A stretch of 64,000 nt of DNA, from positions 13,521,001 through 13,585,000 of the forward strand of contig OX387199.1 of NCBI GenBank assembly GCA_947561715.1. The letters run 5' to 3'. The stretch is from Ascidia mentula. Its lineage: Eukaryota; Chordata; Ascidiacea; Phlebobranchia; Ascidiidae. Within the stretch, counting starts at the first letter, position 1; each line of letters starts with the position of its first letter. The notes beneath the pieces were generated by a model. It searched no databases and had not been told where the DNA came from. It saw nothing but the letters and a program-made list of their open reading frames with translations. Shown here piece by piece: positions 11,825-22,467 of the stretch. The translations under genes and the position numbers were made by a program.

Positions 11825-13512
11825 CTAAAAACGAATCTTCAACTTCAAATGAAAGAATACGGTCAGGGACATAGTTAAAACTAACTTAACGTTAGGATAA
11901 ACGAATCCGTCTCGATAGAGTTGGCCGATCAATCTTGTACCTTTAGAATTTAAATATTCAACGAGTGATCTCCTTGCAAATAAGTCACCTCTTCTTAAAT
12001 CATGCAGGATCGTACCATTAATAGTCTCGCACGTTATCTCAGTCATTAAATCAGCGACGGTTATTGCTGCTTACTTATCACCGAGCACTTAATATCTCGC
12101 CACGGTACTGACGAGAAAGTAATGAATATACATTCGTTAACAAGGACTGTATCCGACATTCGACGAAGTGAATATTATTCGTCATGTTGCTAATACTATT
12201 GACAATAGAGTCGGTTGCCATATTGATAAATAGTGCCGCAGGAGAATTAGATTGCTGCGGAATACTCGCATCTTTGGCAACTTGATGTTCTGCATATTTC
12301 GAGTGCAGTTCTTCGGAACGATGACAGCTCTTCCTGTACATATAGCGTTAGAAGCGTAGCATGCTATTACTTCCTTGGGGCACTGAAACTGGTGATGTAT
12401 GCTAAGCCCCAAAGCCGGAATTTCAAGGCGAAATAAACTGCCTGTCGCAGAATTACGATGCATCATCGTATGTTCACCTAATGGGACAGAGACGGCGCAA
12501 TCTACATTTTTAGGTACCGACCATACGAAGGTACGAGTAAGGGTCGTAATATATCGTTGACTTCGTGATTACCAATTATTCGGGAAATCCTGTGCTTTTA
12601 GAGCACTTTTTAAGGTTCTTGTCGTTCAATGTAGCCATTTGAACATGGCCGAAAAGCCGTGATTGTGCTCCTAACCTACTGACCCCATGAAAAAGGAAAG
12701 CGTTGGCACATGTCTTTCAATGTAATTGCTTTAAACCATTTAGTCCAACGACAAACACAAGTTAACAAATAAGAATAACCATCACACTGAAGTAATGGAC
12801 CGACCAAATCTACCTTCCGGTTCCAAGTAACGACCAAGAGGTGCACGATTATAGATAGTAACCTTAGACTTTTGACAAGGAATACATGTTCGACACCATT
12901 GATAAATGTCATCTTTCATACCACGCCAAACAAACCGGTCATTAATTAACTTCCTCGTTGCTTTGACACCAGGGTGAGATAAACCATGCAACGTCTGAAA
13001 GACCTTTCTCCGATAAGGCGGTGGAAAATAGGGTGAAATATACCCGTAGAAACGTCTCCGATTAGCGATTTGTCTTAGTCTGTATTCAATCCTGTTAGTG
13101 AATTGATATATGTAATCGAAATGTCTAGATTGTCGAGGTGAGTGGTGATCAGAAACTGGATGAAACGCCGTGACGAGGGGTTTGTGATTACATTGAAATC
13201 AGCCCCCTGTAAAATATATGTAAAGTAACGGATTGCTTTGTAAATTGACAGTAATTCCCGATCAAAGGTTGAATATCTTCGCTCCGGTCCTTTCAATGGC
13301 GCGGAAAAGAAAGCTAAAGGTTTCCAGGAACCGTCAGAAAACTGATTAAGACAAGCTCCAACCGCACACGCGCTACTATCGCATATAAGGGACATACGAG
13401 CATTATGCTTTTGTTTAAAAAATGATGTTATTTTGAAGTATGCCGAACAGTAATTACGAAGACGAAAAATATAAGGGGACACGAAGTTAAGCACACAGCC
13501 AAACGCATGCAT
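11825..13512 (-). mobile_element. Ty3/gypsy pol fossil (RNase H and integrase zinc finger)
   Basis: On the minus strand, about 13,512-13,075 reads CDSSACAVGACLNQFSDG and STFDRELLSIYKAIRYF, the end of reverse transcriptase and RNase H of gypsy elements. Next, 12,991-12,782 carries HPGVKATRKLIN and CIPCQKSK, the H2C2 integrase zinc-binding domain, with the start of the core (about 12,780-12,680) after it. Further coding-like pieces (about 12,466-11,825) follow before the LTR. Their function is not recognised; their position would suit an env-like third frame. Broken, several breaks, clearly old. Confidence 0.75.
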
Positions 13513-13739
13513 TTTCCCAGTAATGTGTTACAACATGGCAATTTACAAATGGATGAAAAACAGTTCGCGGCAACATGAACCTGTTTTAGTAAGCTTAAGA
13601 TCCTTTAACTTTTTATTGGTCACAATGTCCATGAGATTTAGTAAAGGTATAAAACATTTCAACTGTAGCTTAAGGTATATTTTTCGTTCGTATTTAAAAA
13701 TCGTTATGTGATCTGAGGGAGAAATGTTTTGTTGAGGGG

Positions 13740-15510
13740 AATTTAAGTCGAAAAATGTCGGTAAGTTTGGAGTGTTGCATATAGTTTTGTAAGGTATCCT
13801 TTGGGCGTTCTTGCGTCAAATGTTAGGTTAAAATTCCCTCGCATTATAACTGGAGCACCAGAAAAGTTGGACAGCTCTGCGAATAGGTTGTGAAAATATT
13901 CTGGGGAGTCAACGTTGGGTGGAGTTAATTTCTATTTCAGCCAAAATGAATTGGCCTTCAGGCCTTTGTTGAACAGGATTCCTACTCCCCTGCCATGTGA
14001 CCAAACAGCTTCCCCGCCCCATTCTTGTTGACGACTGGAATGGTTCAATTGCAAAAAAAGGCGATACACAATTGTTTAACCCCCGAACATGAATAAATAT
14101 ATTTTTAGTCCACTAACGATATCTCACTCGAATTCCATGCCGCACTTACAACGAAAGGGTTCGCTGGGGTTTATGAGCTGCGCAAATACCGATTCATCGA
14201 ATTACAGACACACATTGTACCGCCACAGTCCATTCTTTCGAGCGCCCCAGCAGCGTGTTGATTTGAGGATTTTTTCGTTGCATTCTAAACAGTTGAAAGG
14301 AATCACACTTTCGCAGGCGTGCTTGAGTGAGGTAATTCCATGACTTGCAACTCATCGGTTAAGTAGTGACCAGCAATTATGTTGGACACTTTGGCTCTAA
14401 GTAGTAGTCGCACCATTGTTATCAGGTTGCACCTGACGCTCCAGGGTTTTTGTTGCCGTGGTTTTGCTTTAATTCTGTGTTTTGACGTTTTGGTGACTGA
14501 ACATTTCCAAGCTTTGGATATTTACACTTTCTGCAGACGAATTGTTTTTGACCCTTTTTCCCAAAGTATTTACAGGTTGCCACCTGTCCATGGTATGTAG
14601 CATAAAATTCGCAGTCCATTATTCTGATGTAGCTTGGAATTGGATTATCTTCCAAGTCGCATTTTTGTTTTGATTTAACACGATTCACACAAGGTTTACT
14701 GGCAAATCAAAATGAATTCCAAATAGTTTTTCTGCATCTGTTAAAATTAGATTTTGTCGTATTATAGCGCTTACAAATGAAATAACATGATGACACACAG
14801 TTTCTACCTGCTTCTTGCAAAAAACGCATATGTTACTATCTATTTTCCGAAAAGAATGTAATTGCTCGTTGGTTGTCACAGCGTTTAGCTTCTATGGTTG
14901 ATATGTAGACATGCTTATAAAAACAAGGGGCCATGGGGTCTCTTCAGTTAACCTTTTGTCCCAAATATCTTGTATATGTCTTTTGTTTTGTTCCGGGCAT
15001 GCAAAGTCTGAATTACGGTATTTATCCCAATCCGTATTATTGGGCGTTAAACCGTACTTTTTGCAATTTTATTTGAAATAAAATCCCCGCTTTAATAAAT
15101 GCATCCATGAACCCGGATTTTGCATGGTATTTTACTTGGGCAATGAGCCCATGGTCGATTTGTTCGGTTGTAAGCCAAGCGTTTTAAAAAGCTTCTTGAC
15201 ATGCTTATAAAAACAAGGGGCCATGGGGTCTCTTCAGTTAACCTTTTGTCCCAAATATCTTGTGCTTTTGGTTTATGAGGGGAATATATGTCTTTTGTTT
15301 TGTTCCGGGCATGCAAAGTCTGAATTACGGTATTTATCCCAATCCGTATTATTGGGCGTTAAACCGTACTTTTTGCAATTTTATTTGAAATAAAATCCCC
15401 GCTTTAATAAATGCATCCATGAACCCGGGTTTTGCATGGTATTTTACTTGGGCAATGAGCCCATGGTCGATTTGTTCGGTTGTAAGCCAAGCGTTTTAAA
15501 AAGCTTCTTG
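13740..15510 (-). pseudogene. Tx1/L1-type LINE remnant
   Basis: The minus strand shows in turn several degraded pieces. About 14,688-14,422 contains TCKYFGKKGQKQFVCRKC, a zinc-knuckle-like stretch as in Tx1 ORF1 proteins. About 14,050-13,760 reads EWGGEAVWSHGRGVGILFN and later GAPVIMRGNFNLTF, blocks of the apurinic-type endonuclease. About 15,316-15,092 (SRSFLKRLAYNRTNRPWAHC) resembles the far C-terminal part of a LINE reverse-transcriptase ORF. The order suggests parts of at least two copies. All are interrupted by stops and frame changes. Confidence 0.55.
14908..15510. repeat. Tandem duplication, period about 290 bp
   Basis: The block starting GACATGCTTATAAAAACAAG at 14,908 begins again at 15,198 and runs in near identity to the shared ending GCGTTTTAAAAAGCTTCTTG near 15,510. 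The second copy has about 22 extra bases after ATATCTTGT. Otherwise very few substitutions separate the copies, so the duplication is recent or has been homogenised. It lies in LINE-derived sequence. Confidence 0.9.
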
Positions 15511-16825
15511 TAAGCTCCTACGGTGGCTCGCAAGGGTAAAATTCGCTTTTACATTTCTATTTAAAATTACCTCCAACCATTTTTCGTTGCAATACAGAAT
15601 TCTATCACTAGTGGCGTTGCGCAATGGCGGCCACCGGGGGTTAATGATAATGTTAGTTGCGTTCAAAGGTTTGTGAGCTTTTGTCTGTTTAAAGTTTTGA
15701 CGACCATAACCTGAAATGAAAATGTATCGACCATACGAGACACAGAAAATCCACGTGCACGAAACAGTAAATAAAGATGAGAGGGGGCGCTGTACAATGC
15801 AACGGTTCCATTTCCATTGAGTAGCATTTATAAGCTCTTCGTGGATCGGGGCACACCCGAACGTGTCATAAAACTTGCCCCGTCCTTCCCCATCAAAAAA
15901 CATCGCAAGCCAATGCATTCCGAGTCTATCACTGGGATCAGTATTCACAATATATGCTTTGGGATAGGGGTGATTCAACGTGGTGAGTTAATCCCGCGCA
16001 TAGACACCACAAAACACGGATCCAATGGCTTGGTCACGAGATAAAATAGATGCGATTTGAAGTTAGTCCATTTAAGCCGAGTAATAAAAAATTACGTTTT
16101 TGAATTTGTCAATCTACAATACATTGTCATATTCCGCGTACACCAAGATATTTATAGTGTTCGGAAGAGCCGTGCCAAAGTGAGCCTCCAAACGAATGTT
16201 ACCGTGCTTAACCAAATCAAAGGTAACCAGATCCGCCATATCAGGACTGAGGTCAAAGCATGTGAATCCCTGGCCATATTCGGAGAGTGATATTCCACTA
16301 CCGGCGTTTTCAAAAAATGTTCCCATCCCAGTAAAAAGGCTAATGAAGCTCCTCGCATAATTTTTTGATGTGAAATTTGGTTGAAGCGCCTTCCCTGGCA
16401 CGATTAAGTGTTTAAAATTAAACGGATTTTTCGCATAAGCTCCATTAAATGCGTTTGGCCACGTATAAATGCATCATGTGTCGTAGAAAGGTTTCCACAG
16501 GGGCACTCGGACGTACTTTACGAACATATACAACCGAACGTCTTTAAGGTTGACCTTGTAACCGGTATCTGACCCCGCCATAATCGAAAATGGATCTTTA
16601 CTCCTAATCAAGCGGATCTTCAGGTCAACGCCATTTAATATATATCGAAACTGATTCATCAAGTCGATATGGAGCTTTCCTAACATTTCAATGTGACGAC
16701 TACCATTTGCACAGTCGCGTCTGGTGCTAAATCCAGCATCCAAAGTCTCAAACTTTCCTGTCGTATCTTTATGCCACATTGCCGCAGTTAATTGGGATTC
16801 TTTTGCATCATTCCCGAAGCTTTAA

Positions 16826-18991
16826 GGTGGCTGTACACAGAATGCGTAATGCGTGAACGTACGTAAACGGACCAAATTTTCGTTCCGAACCATCCGTTAA
16901 AAGGCACTGTACACAGAATCCGTTATCGTACGAATTTTCGCTTGGTTGCGCATGTCAACAAAGGACCGATGACTGCTGCTGCTGCGCACATGTACAATAC
17001 AATTGCAGATCAGTGATTTTCCTTTGGTATCCTTGCTCAAAGATGGCGGATACTTAGATCAACAATAATGGCAAACGTTCAAACTGCAACTCAAGTTGTC
17101 AAGGCTACTGTGGTTTTTAAAGAAGTCTTTGGAAACTAGGGAATACAGTGCATTGGTGCCTATGAAGTAACTGTTGAACTTGTTGAGGGAGCTTGACGAC
17201 AAGAGGAAACTGTATGTCTTCCCAACATCAAAGATTTCCCACCATTCATTGTATGCAAGGCAAATAAGAGACTTGCTGAAGGACTACTTCAGCAGCAGCC
17301 AGGGGGAAGTTGCTTGGCATTACAACAATTTTTTTTCCCTGTTTCACAGGGAACAACCCTTGAATAAGACCGACTGCTTTTCTTTTTTATGTTTATTGTT
17401 TTTTTTTTGTAATAAAATAACAGTTAATGCATACTGAATGTTGGCATATATAACAATGCAAATTGAAGAGGTATTTGAAGGAAATAAAAAACACTACAGA
17501 TGAATAGAACAGAACACTGGCAGTAAAATACTAAAGAAAGTGAACAGTGAAATGAAAAGAGCAGTACCAATACTTGTGTTTCAAGTAAATTGCAGTCAAA
17601 CATGTGAAAAAGACCTGAAAGCAGATTGATATTTGCATATATACAATGAATACAAAGCTATACAATCTCCGCAGTTTCCTGCATCTCAACATTGTCATAA
17701 TCTGCCAGTATTACAGTAATGGCTACAAAAGCTTTATGCATGTTGTTTGGCAATGCATCTAATCTTTGTTCAATAATTTTGGCATAATGGAATGCTGAGG
17801 TTTTTTTAGTTGTTCAGAAATCAAAGCATTGGTTGTGTGTAAAGTTTTACCAAATTGTTCCCATGCAAAATCATTGCAATTAAATGATATAAATTATTTT
17901 ACATATCCTCTTGCTAGGTTTAAATACTGTTACCGATAGATCCACACCCGCTGCCTTCCTCCTTCTCTTTCTACCAACTGAACTGGGTGAACGACCAGTT
18001 AATGCTTGTGGATTTCGTTTTTTGGGGGTTTCTAAACTTTCAGGTGTACCAATTTCATGTACTTCGGGCTGTTTACCTGAAGTATCAGGACTTATGCCTA
18101 ACAGTTTATTAACATGCTGTTGATTGTATTACCAATGTCTGCTGTCAAAGTTGGGTCCTCTTGCAAAATGTGAGACTCAGTCCTAAACATGTAGTAAGTT
18201 CAGATACAACCAAATAAGTTTAACAACAATATTGCATGCGATGCTTTGTATAATTGTCCAAAAACATCATTGATGAAAAGTATGGCCAGGTTGGTGTAGG
18301 TATGTAACCAGATCCACTTGGTCTCTGCTTCTTTCTTTTTGCGTACATACGTATCTCTTAGGTTTCTCCATTTTTCTTTGGCACTTTTATCTTTCAAAGG
18401 CAGGCGAAAACATTATCTTTGCTTGGACAAATTGTACAACAATAAAATTTCGAAGTTTTATAATTTTTGTTACCTGTTATACCACACGTTTTGCCAACAG
18501 CATCCCATGCATTTTTGAAAATATATTTTGTCACAATGTTTTGTATTTTTTATATCATATAAAACTGGTCTTTCACGGACAAGTTCAATCAGTTTTTTTC
18601 TCAACTATATTCCATTTTAGGGGCCTACCATTGTAACAGCTATTATTACTGATAATCACTGCCTCAAAAAGATATTTACCCCAAAAAGGGGAAAAATCAA
18701 CTGTTGATCTTAAAAGTACCATTGTAACCTTTCAAGTATGCATAAATATTACAAAAACCCACTTTATTAAAGATGGGTATATTTTCACAGCAACAAAATC
18801 GCATGCGTACGTGCGTAAAAATCCAACATGTTTGATCGCGTCGGATGGCCTTGCGTTAACGCATGGTTCGCAAGTTTCGGACGTTACGCATTCTGTGTAA
18901 AGACCCCGTCGGAAGGCGACGGACCGAATTTTTACGCGCGTATGCGCTTACGGACGAAAACGGACCGAAACGCATCCTGTGTACAGCCACC
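16826..18991. mobile_element. Harbinger-like DNA transposon flanked by TTAA
   Basis: The ends GGTGGCTGTACACAG and CTGTGTACAGCCACC are inverted repeats. Each is bordered outward by TTAA (16,822-16,825 and 18,992-18,995). Subterminal copies of TACACAGAATGCGTAA-like and CGGACCGAA-like words repeat near both ends. Inside is minus-strand coding for a MADF-domain protein. A plus-strand piece (about 17,170-17,330) reads IRDLLKDYF and GEVAWH, resembling the C-terminus of a Harbinger transposase. The transposase is otherwise missing. The element sits inside the Polinton capsid gene and is therefore younger than it. TTAA is not the usual Harbinger target, so the superfamily call rests on the proteins. 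Confidence 0.65.
17663..18520 (-). CDS. MADF-domain protein of the Harbinger-like element (partial)
   Basis: On the minus strand, about 18,510-18,470 encodes AWDAVGKTCGIT and about 18,405-18,300 encodes DKSAKEKWRNLRDTYVRKK. Together they give the W...W-x-N-L-R-D-x-Y-x-R-x-K core of the MADF (Myb/SANT-like) DNA-binding domain, with an intron-like gap between. Downstream (18,123-17,911) comes a linker with the basic run GRKRRRK, a likely nuclear signal. A last piece ends in a stop near 17,663. Harbinger transposons carry such a protein to bring the transposase to DNA. The N-terminus and exact exon borders are uncertain, and the copy may be dead. Confidence 0.5.
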
Positions 18992-21355
18992 TTAAAAGGT
19001 AAGCACGGTAGAGATACGTGTTGCTGGCAGGTGTGACAACTTTGTTCAAGTCAACTTGATCCCAGAGAGCATGTAGCCAATAAAAGGGCCAACGGCAGCG
19101 TTTGCGTCAACATTTGTCCCATCTGCCTTTGTTATGCGCGCTAAATTCTGTAGGGCCGGCGTCAATTCTACCCACTGGGAATGTTCGATGCTGACTTGTG
19201 TGGGCTTTAGCCCAAATAAATCAAGTTCACTTTTCAAACATTTTTCAGACTGTTGGTTAATGAGGTTGCTCATGTTATGTTGTCTCGGGGAACGTTTTTT
19301 CTTCGCCTTTTTTCTGCGTTTATTTTTATTTATTTTTTATTTATTCGGGCACTTTGAAGGTGCCCAGCGAGTAACAAAAAAAATACATAGCAAACAAAGG
19401 ATAGAACAAGTATTTACAAATATATACAAGAAGAGAGCGCAAAATAAAGGGGGAGAATTACACTGTGATTGTTATTTTTATGGAAGAGAGCGCAAAGTAA
19501 AGGGAGAATTACAGTATTACATGGAGGGGAAGAAAGCGCTAAAAAAGAGGTACACTCTGTGGGGTCCATTTATTTATTTTCAAAAATCTACGGCTTTGGC
19601 AAGTACCACCTCCCGGAGGGAATCTGGCCTTGTCCGCAGTAACCGATGTTTAAGGATTAGTGATTGGCGGAAGGATTGGGTCAGTTTTTAACAACATTGG
19701 GATTCTTTTTTACTCTGTGCTCGGGTGTATTATCATTAAGGAGTTGGGGAAAATGTAAATAAGTAGGATGATCGAAATAATAGGGGTTCTGTGGCATAAG
19801 TGCTCTGAGAACTGAAATAAATAAGGAACGAAGTGGTTGGATCTTGGTGCATTCAAAAAATAAATGGTTGTTATTTTCGTATTTATTTGAACAAAAGGTA
19901 CAAAAGCCATCATTGTCTAAAAGAAAGGGGGTGTATGTAGACTTAAGGGGTAACAAATTGTAAGTAATACGAAAATTAAAAGTCTTTAGACCAATCTGTC
20001 AACTGAAAAGGGAAGGGTAGGATTGTGGTGACCCCCAACGAAGCCTGCCACAATGCTGTCTACCGCTTCCCGCTGTCCTTCAGGGACAGGGTACGATTTA
20101 GCTAGATAAGAAATATGGGGAAGGAGTAATGTTTTTGTGAGGATGCTTTTCGAATCATAGGTCAGAAAGGGGTCGCTTATAGAGGAGACACGGGTACGTA
20201 AAGAGAAAATGGCTTTGCGCCATGCCGCGGTGATTGAGCTGGGGTGTCATATTGGTATGTTTAATGGGCTTATAAATGGCCTTACTGTTCCAAGTTATAC
20301 TGTATTGGGTAAAATTATGAGGGGTTTTGGTGGGATTAACGGTTAAGCCTGATATACTGGAAAATTTTGTGACGAGGTAAATTTTGTGAAGTTACAATAT
20401 GCCTGGCAGCAACAAAAACATTATATAGGAGCAAGTGATGACCAAATAACATAATGACGGTTTAAATCATAAACAAAAAAGGGGTCGTAAAAAGTTTTAA
20501 CATTATTTTTCCATGGGCCTCTGCCCCTTGGTGGAGCAGAGACCAAATTAAGAGTAAGAATAACAAAATCATGATCGGAATAGGGGCAGGTAATAAAAGA
20601 ATGATTTTTAGGCGTTAAATTAGGAGTAACATAAATTCGGTTTAACCGGGATTGAAAATTAAAAGAACGACGGGAAAATTGAACTAAATCGGGGTGGAGT
20701 ATAAGAAAAGAGTCTTGTAACTTAAAAACGTTACTTTATTGTGTTAGATTTGTGCTGGGGGGAGAGGTTTTGATAGGGGGAAATTTATCTAATGAAGGGT
20801 TTTCAACATAATCAAAATCTCCAGCCAAAATTATAGGGTGCGGTGATGTAACATAGGAATACAGTGAGTTAAAAAATAAATTATTACCAACCGGGTTTCC
20901 AGAGGGGGCGTAGATGTTGACAATATGGAGGGTGTGGGTGCGGGTTGAGATGTCGACCGCGATAATATGGCCGACAGAGTCAGAAACAGATTTTAGAATT
21001 TGGAGGTTCGGAGGGATTCGGTTTGGGGTGAAGAGTGAGTCTCTTGTAGGAGATAGATGTCAAAAGCTAAAGAGGAAAGATGGCGGAACAAGGCCTGCCT
21101 TTTGGTGGCCAGGCCCATGCCATTCACGTTCAAAGTGCAAATTTTTAAAAATGACGTCATATATTATTAATTTTACAAGGGATATGAGAACAATTGAACA
21201 AAATACAACAAAAAACTCGAACAACTCCATTATTGCGAAAGAATCCATTACATTTGCGCGGTTAACATTAAATTGTGGTCTGATTAATTAGGAAGGCGGA
21301 CCCCACAGTTACATGTTATTTTTTCTTTTTCTTTTAATCCGTAAAATCTATTACA

Positions 21356-22295
21356 TTAGCATTTAACACAAAGCACGCTGCAACCCGGACATCGCGATCT
21401 GGTCCCATAAGTAACATCAGGGCTCCAATGACCGCATTCACACTTTATATGTCTCTTACGACAGCACTTGGTATACGAGTTCCTTCTCCTAATCCTTCTC
21501 TCCTGTGGTTGCGGTGTGCTGGTTTTAGGGTCAGGTATGACGAGCCCGGTGTTTGTTGTTGGTGACAGGGAGTCGGATGGAACTCCAAGTGATGGGGTGG
21601 TGGTGTTGTCGGTGGAGGTGGTATCGAAGTCGGTAATTCCTCCATCTTCTTGGTCCAGCTTCTCAGGTTGGGGGTGTTGCTCCTCTTCGGTTTGGGGATG
21701 TTGCTTCTCTTCAAGCTGCATGCTTTGTGGTTCTTCAACATTGGAGTGTTGCTGCTGCTGTTCAGGTTGGTGGTGTTGTTATTGGTACCGCTCCTTGTTC
21801 TTCAGGAGCTGTGGGCATTCTTCTTTTTCATGGCCTGCCTCATGGCAGTAGTTGCAATGTGCGGCCTGGTTTGGATAATAGAAGTTTAGTTTTTTTGATG
21901 CTATCCATACCTCTCTGGGTATTGGGTGTTCTTTTAGGATGGAGCTCTTCATCATAAAGGCTCGTTTTCCCTGCTCCTTGCGGCGGTTGTCCAAGATGTG
22001 CCAGTTTTTTGTGACGGGGGCGAACTTCCTCAGATACGTCATCAGTGTTTGTTGCGTCATACAAGGTGGCACGTACGATACGACGAGTCTTTCCAAGTCT
22101 TCAGAATATGGCTCCGCATATACGGCTCTCCCCGTATTGTTCAGTTCAACTGCAAAGTGTTTAGCGCAGGTTGCGTTGTTGGTAAAGAAAGTTACCTTCC
22201 CTTGAGGGTATTGAATGTAGCCCTTGAGCCAATCCATGGAGAACTTCATGTCGTCCAGTACCTTGTAGATTTCGTTTCGCTTGAGACCTTTTGGT
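21356..22295 (-). pseudogene. Second LINE ORF1 (5'-truncated)
   Basis: This piece starts at GLKRNEIYKVLDD, equivalent to about residue 60 of the full ORF1 next to it. It continues through VTFFTNNA, SYVPPCMTQQTL and the zinc knuckle CNYCHEAGHEKEEC. Its Cys-rich tail follows in another frame (TKCCRKRHIKCECGHWSPD, ending near 21,356), so the reading frame is interrupted in the Q/S-rich linker. It is roughly two-thirds identical to the neighbouring ORF1 by eye and so represents another subfamily. Confidence 0.7.
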
Positions 22296-22467
22296 GGCCA
22301 GGCCCATGCCATTTACGTTTAGAGTGCAAATTTTTACGTGTGACGTCATTATGTTTAAGTAATTTTACAAGAGATGCAGACACAAATAAATAAGACACAA
22401 CAATAAATTCCAACAAGTCCATTATTATTTTTAAAACATTCATTATTTTGCGTAGTTAAAATTAAGT

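Larger units (their letters stand above)
15496..19273 (-). mobile_element. Polinton/Maverick fossil: protease and major capsid protein
   Basis: Three minus-strand regions are recognisable. 19,273-19,046 (CLKSELDLFGLKPTQ) is the N-terminal part of the Polinton double-jelly-roll major capsid protein. 16,779-16,114 (YILNGVDLKIRLIRSKDPF; FGTALPNTINILVYAEYDN) is its middle and C-terminal part. 15,978-15,496 (NTDPSDRLGMHWLAMFFDG, FYDTFG) is the adenovirus-type cysteine protease. The order capsid then protease is a usual Polinton arrangement. A Harbinger-like element is inserted within the capsid gene. DNA polymerase, integrase and ATPase were not recognised. Broken, with several breaks; old. Confidence 0.8.

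Noticed and set aside
11825-12466. Env-like glycoprotein in the gypsy fossil
   Set aside because: The position fits, but no signal peptide, fusion motif or known glycoprotein pattern was recognised, so only the position is noted.
21468-21957. Long plus-strand frames rich in Val, Leu, Gly, Ser and Cys
   Set aside because: They are antisense shadows of the low-complexity linker of the LINE ORF1 on the minus strand.
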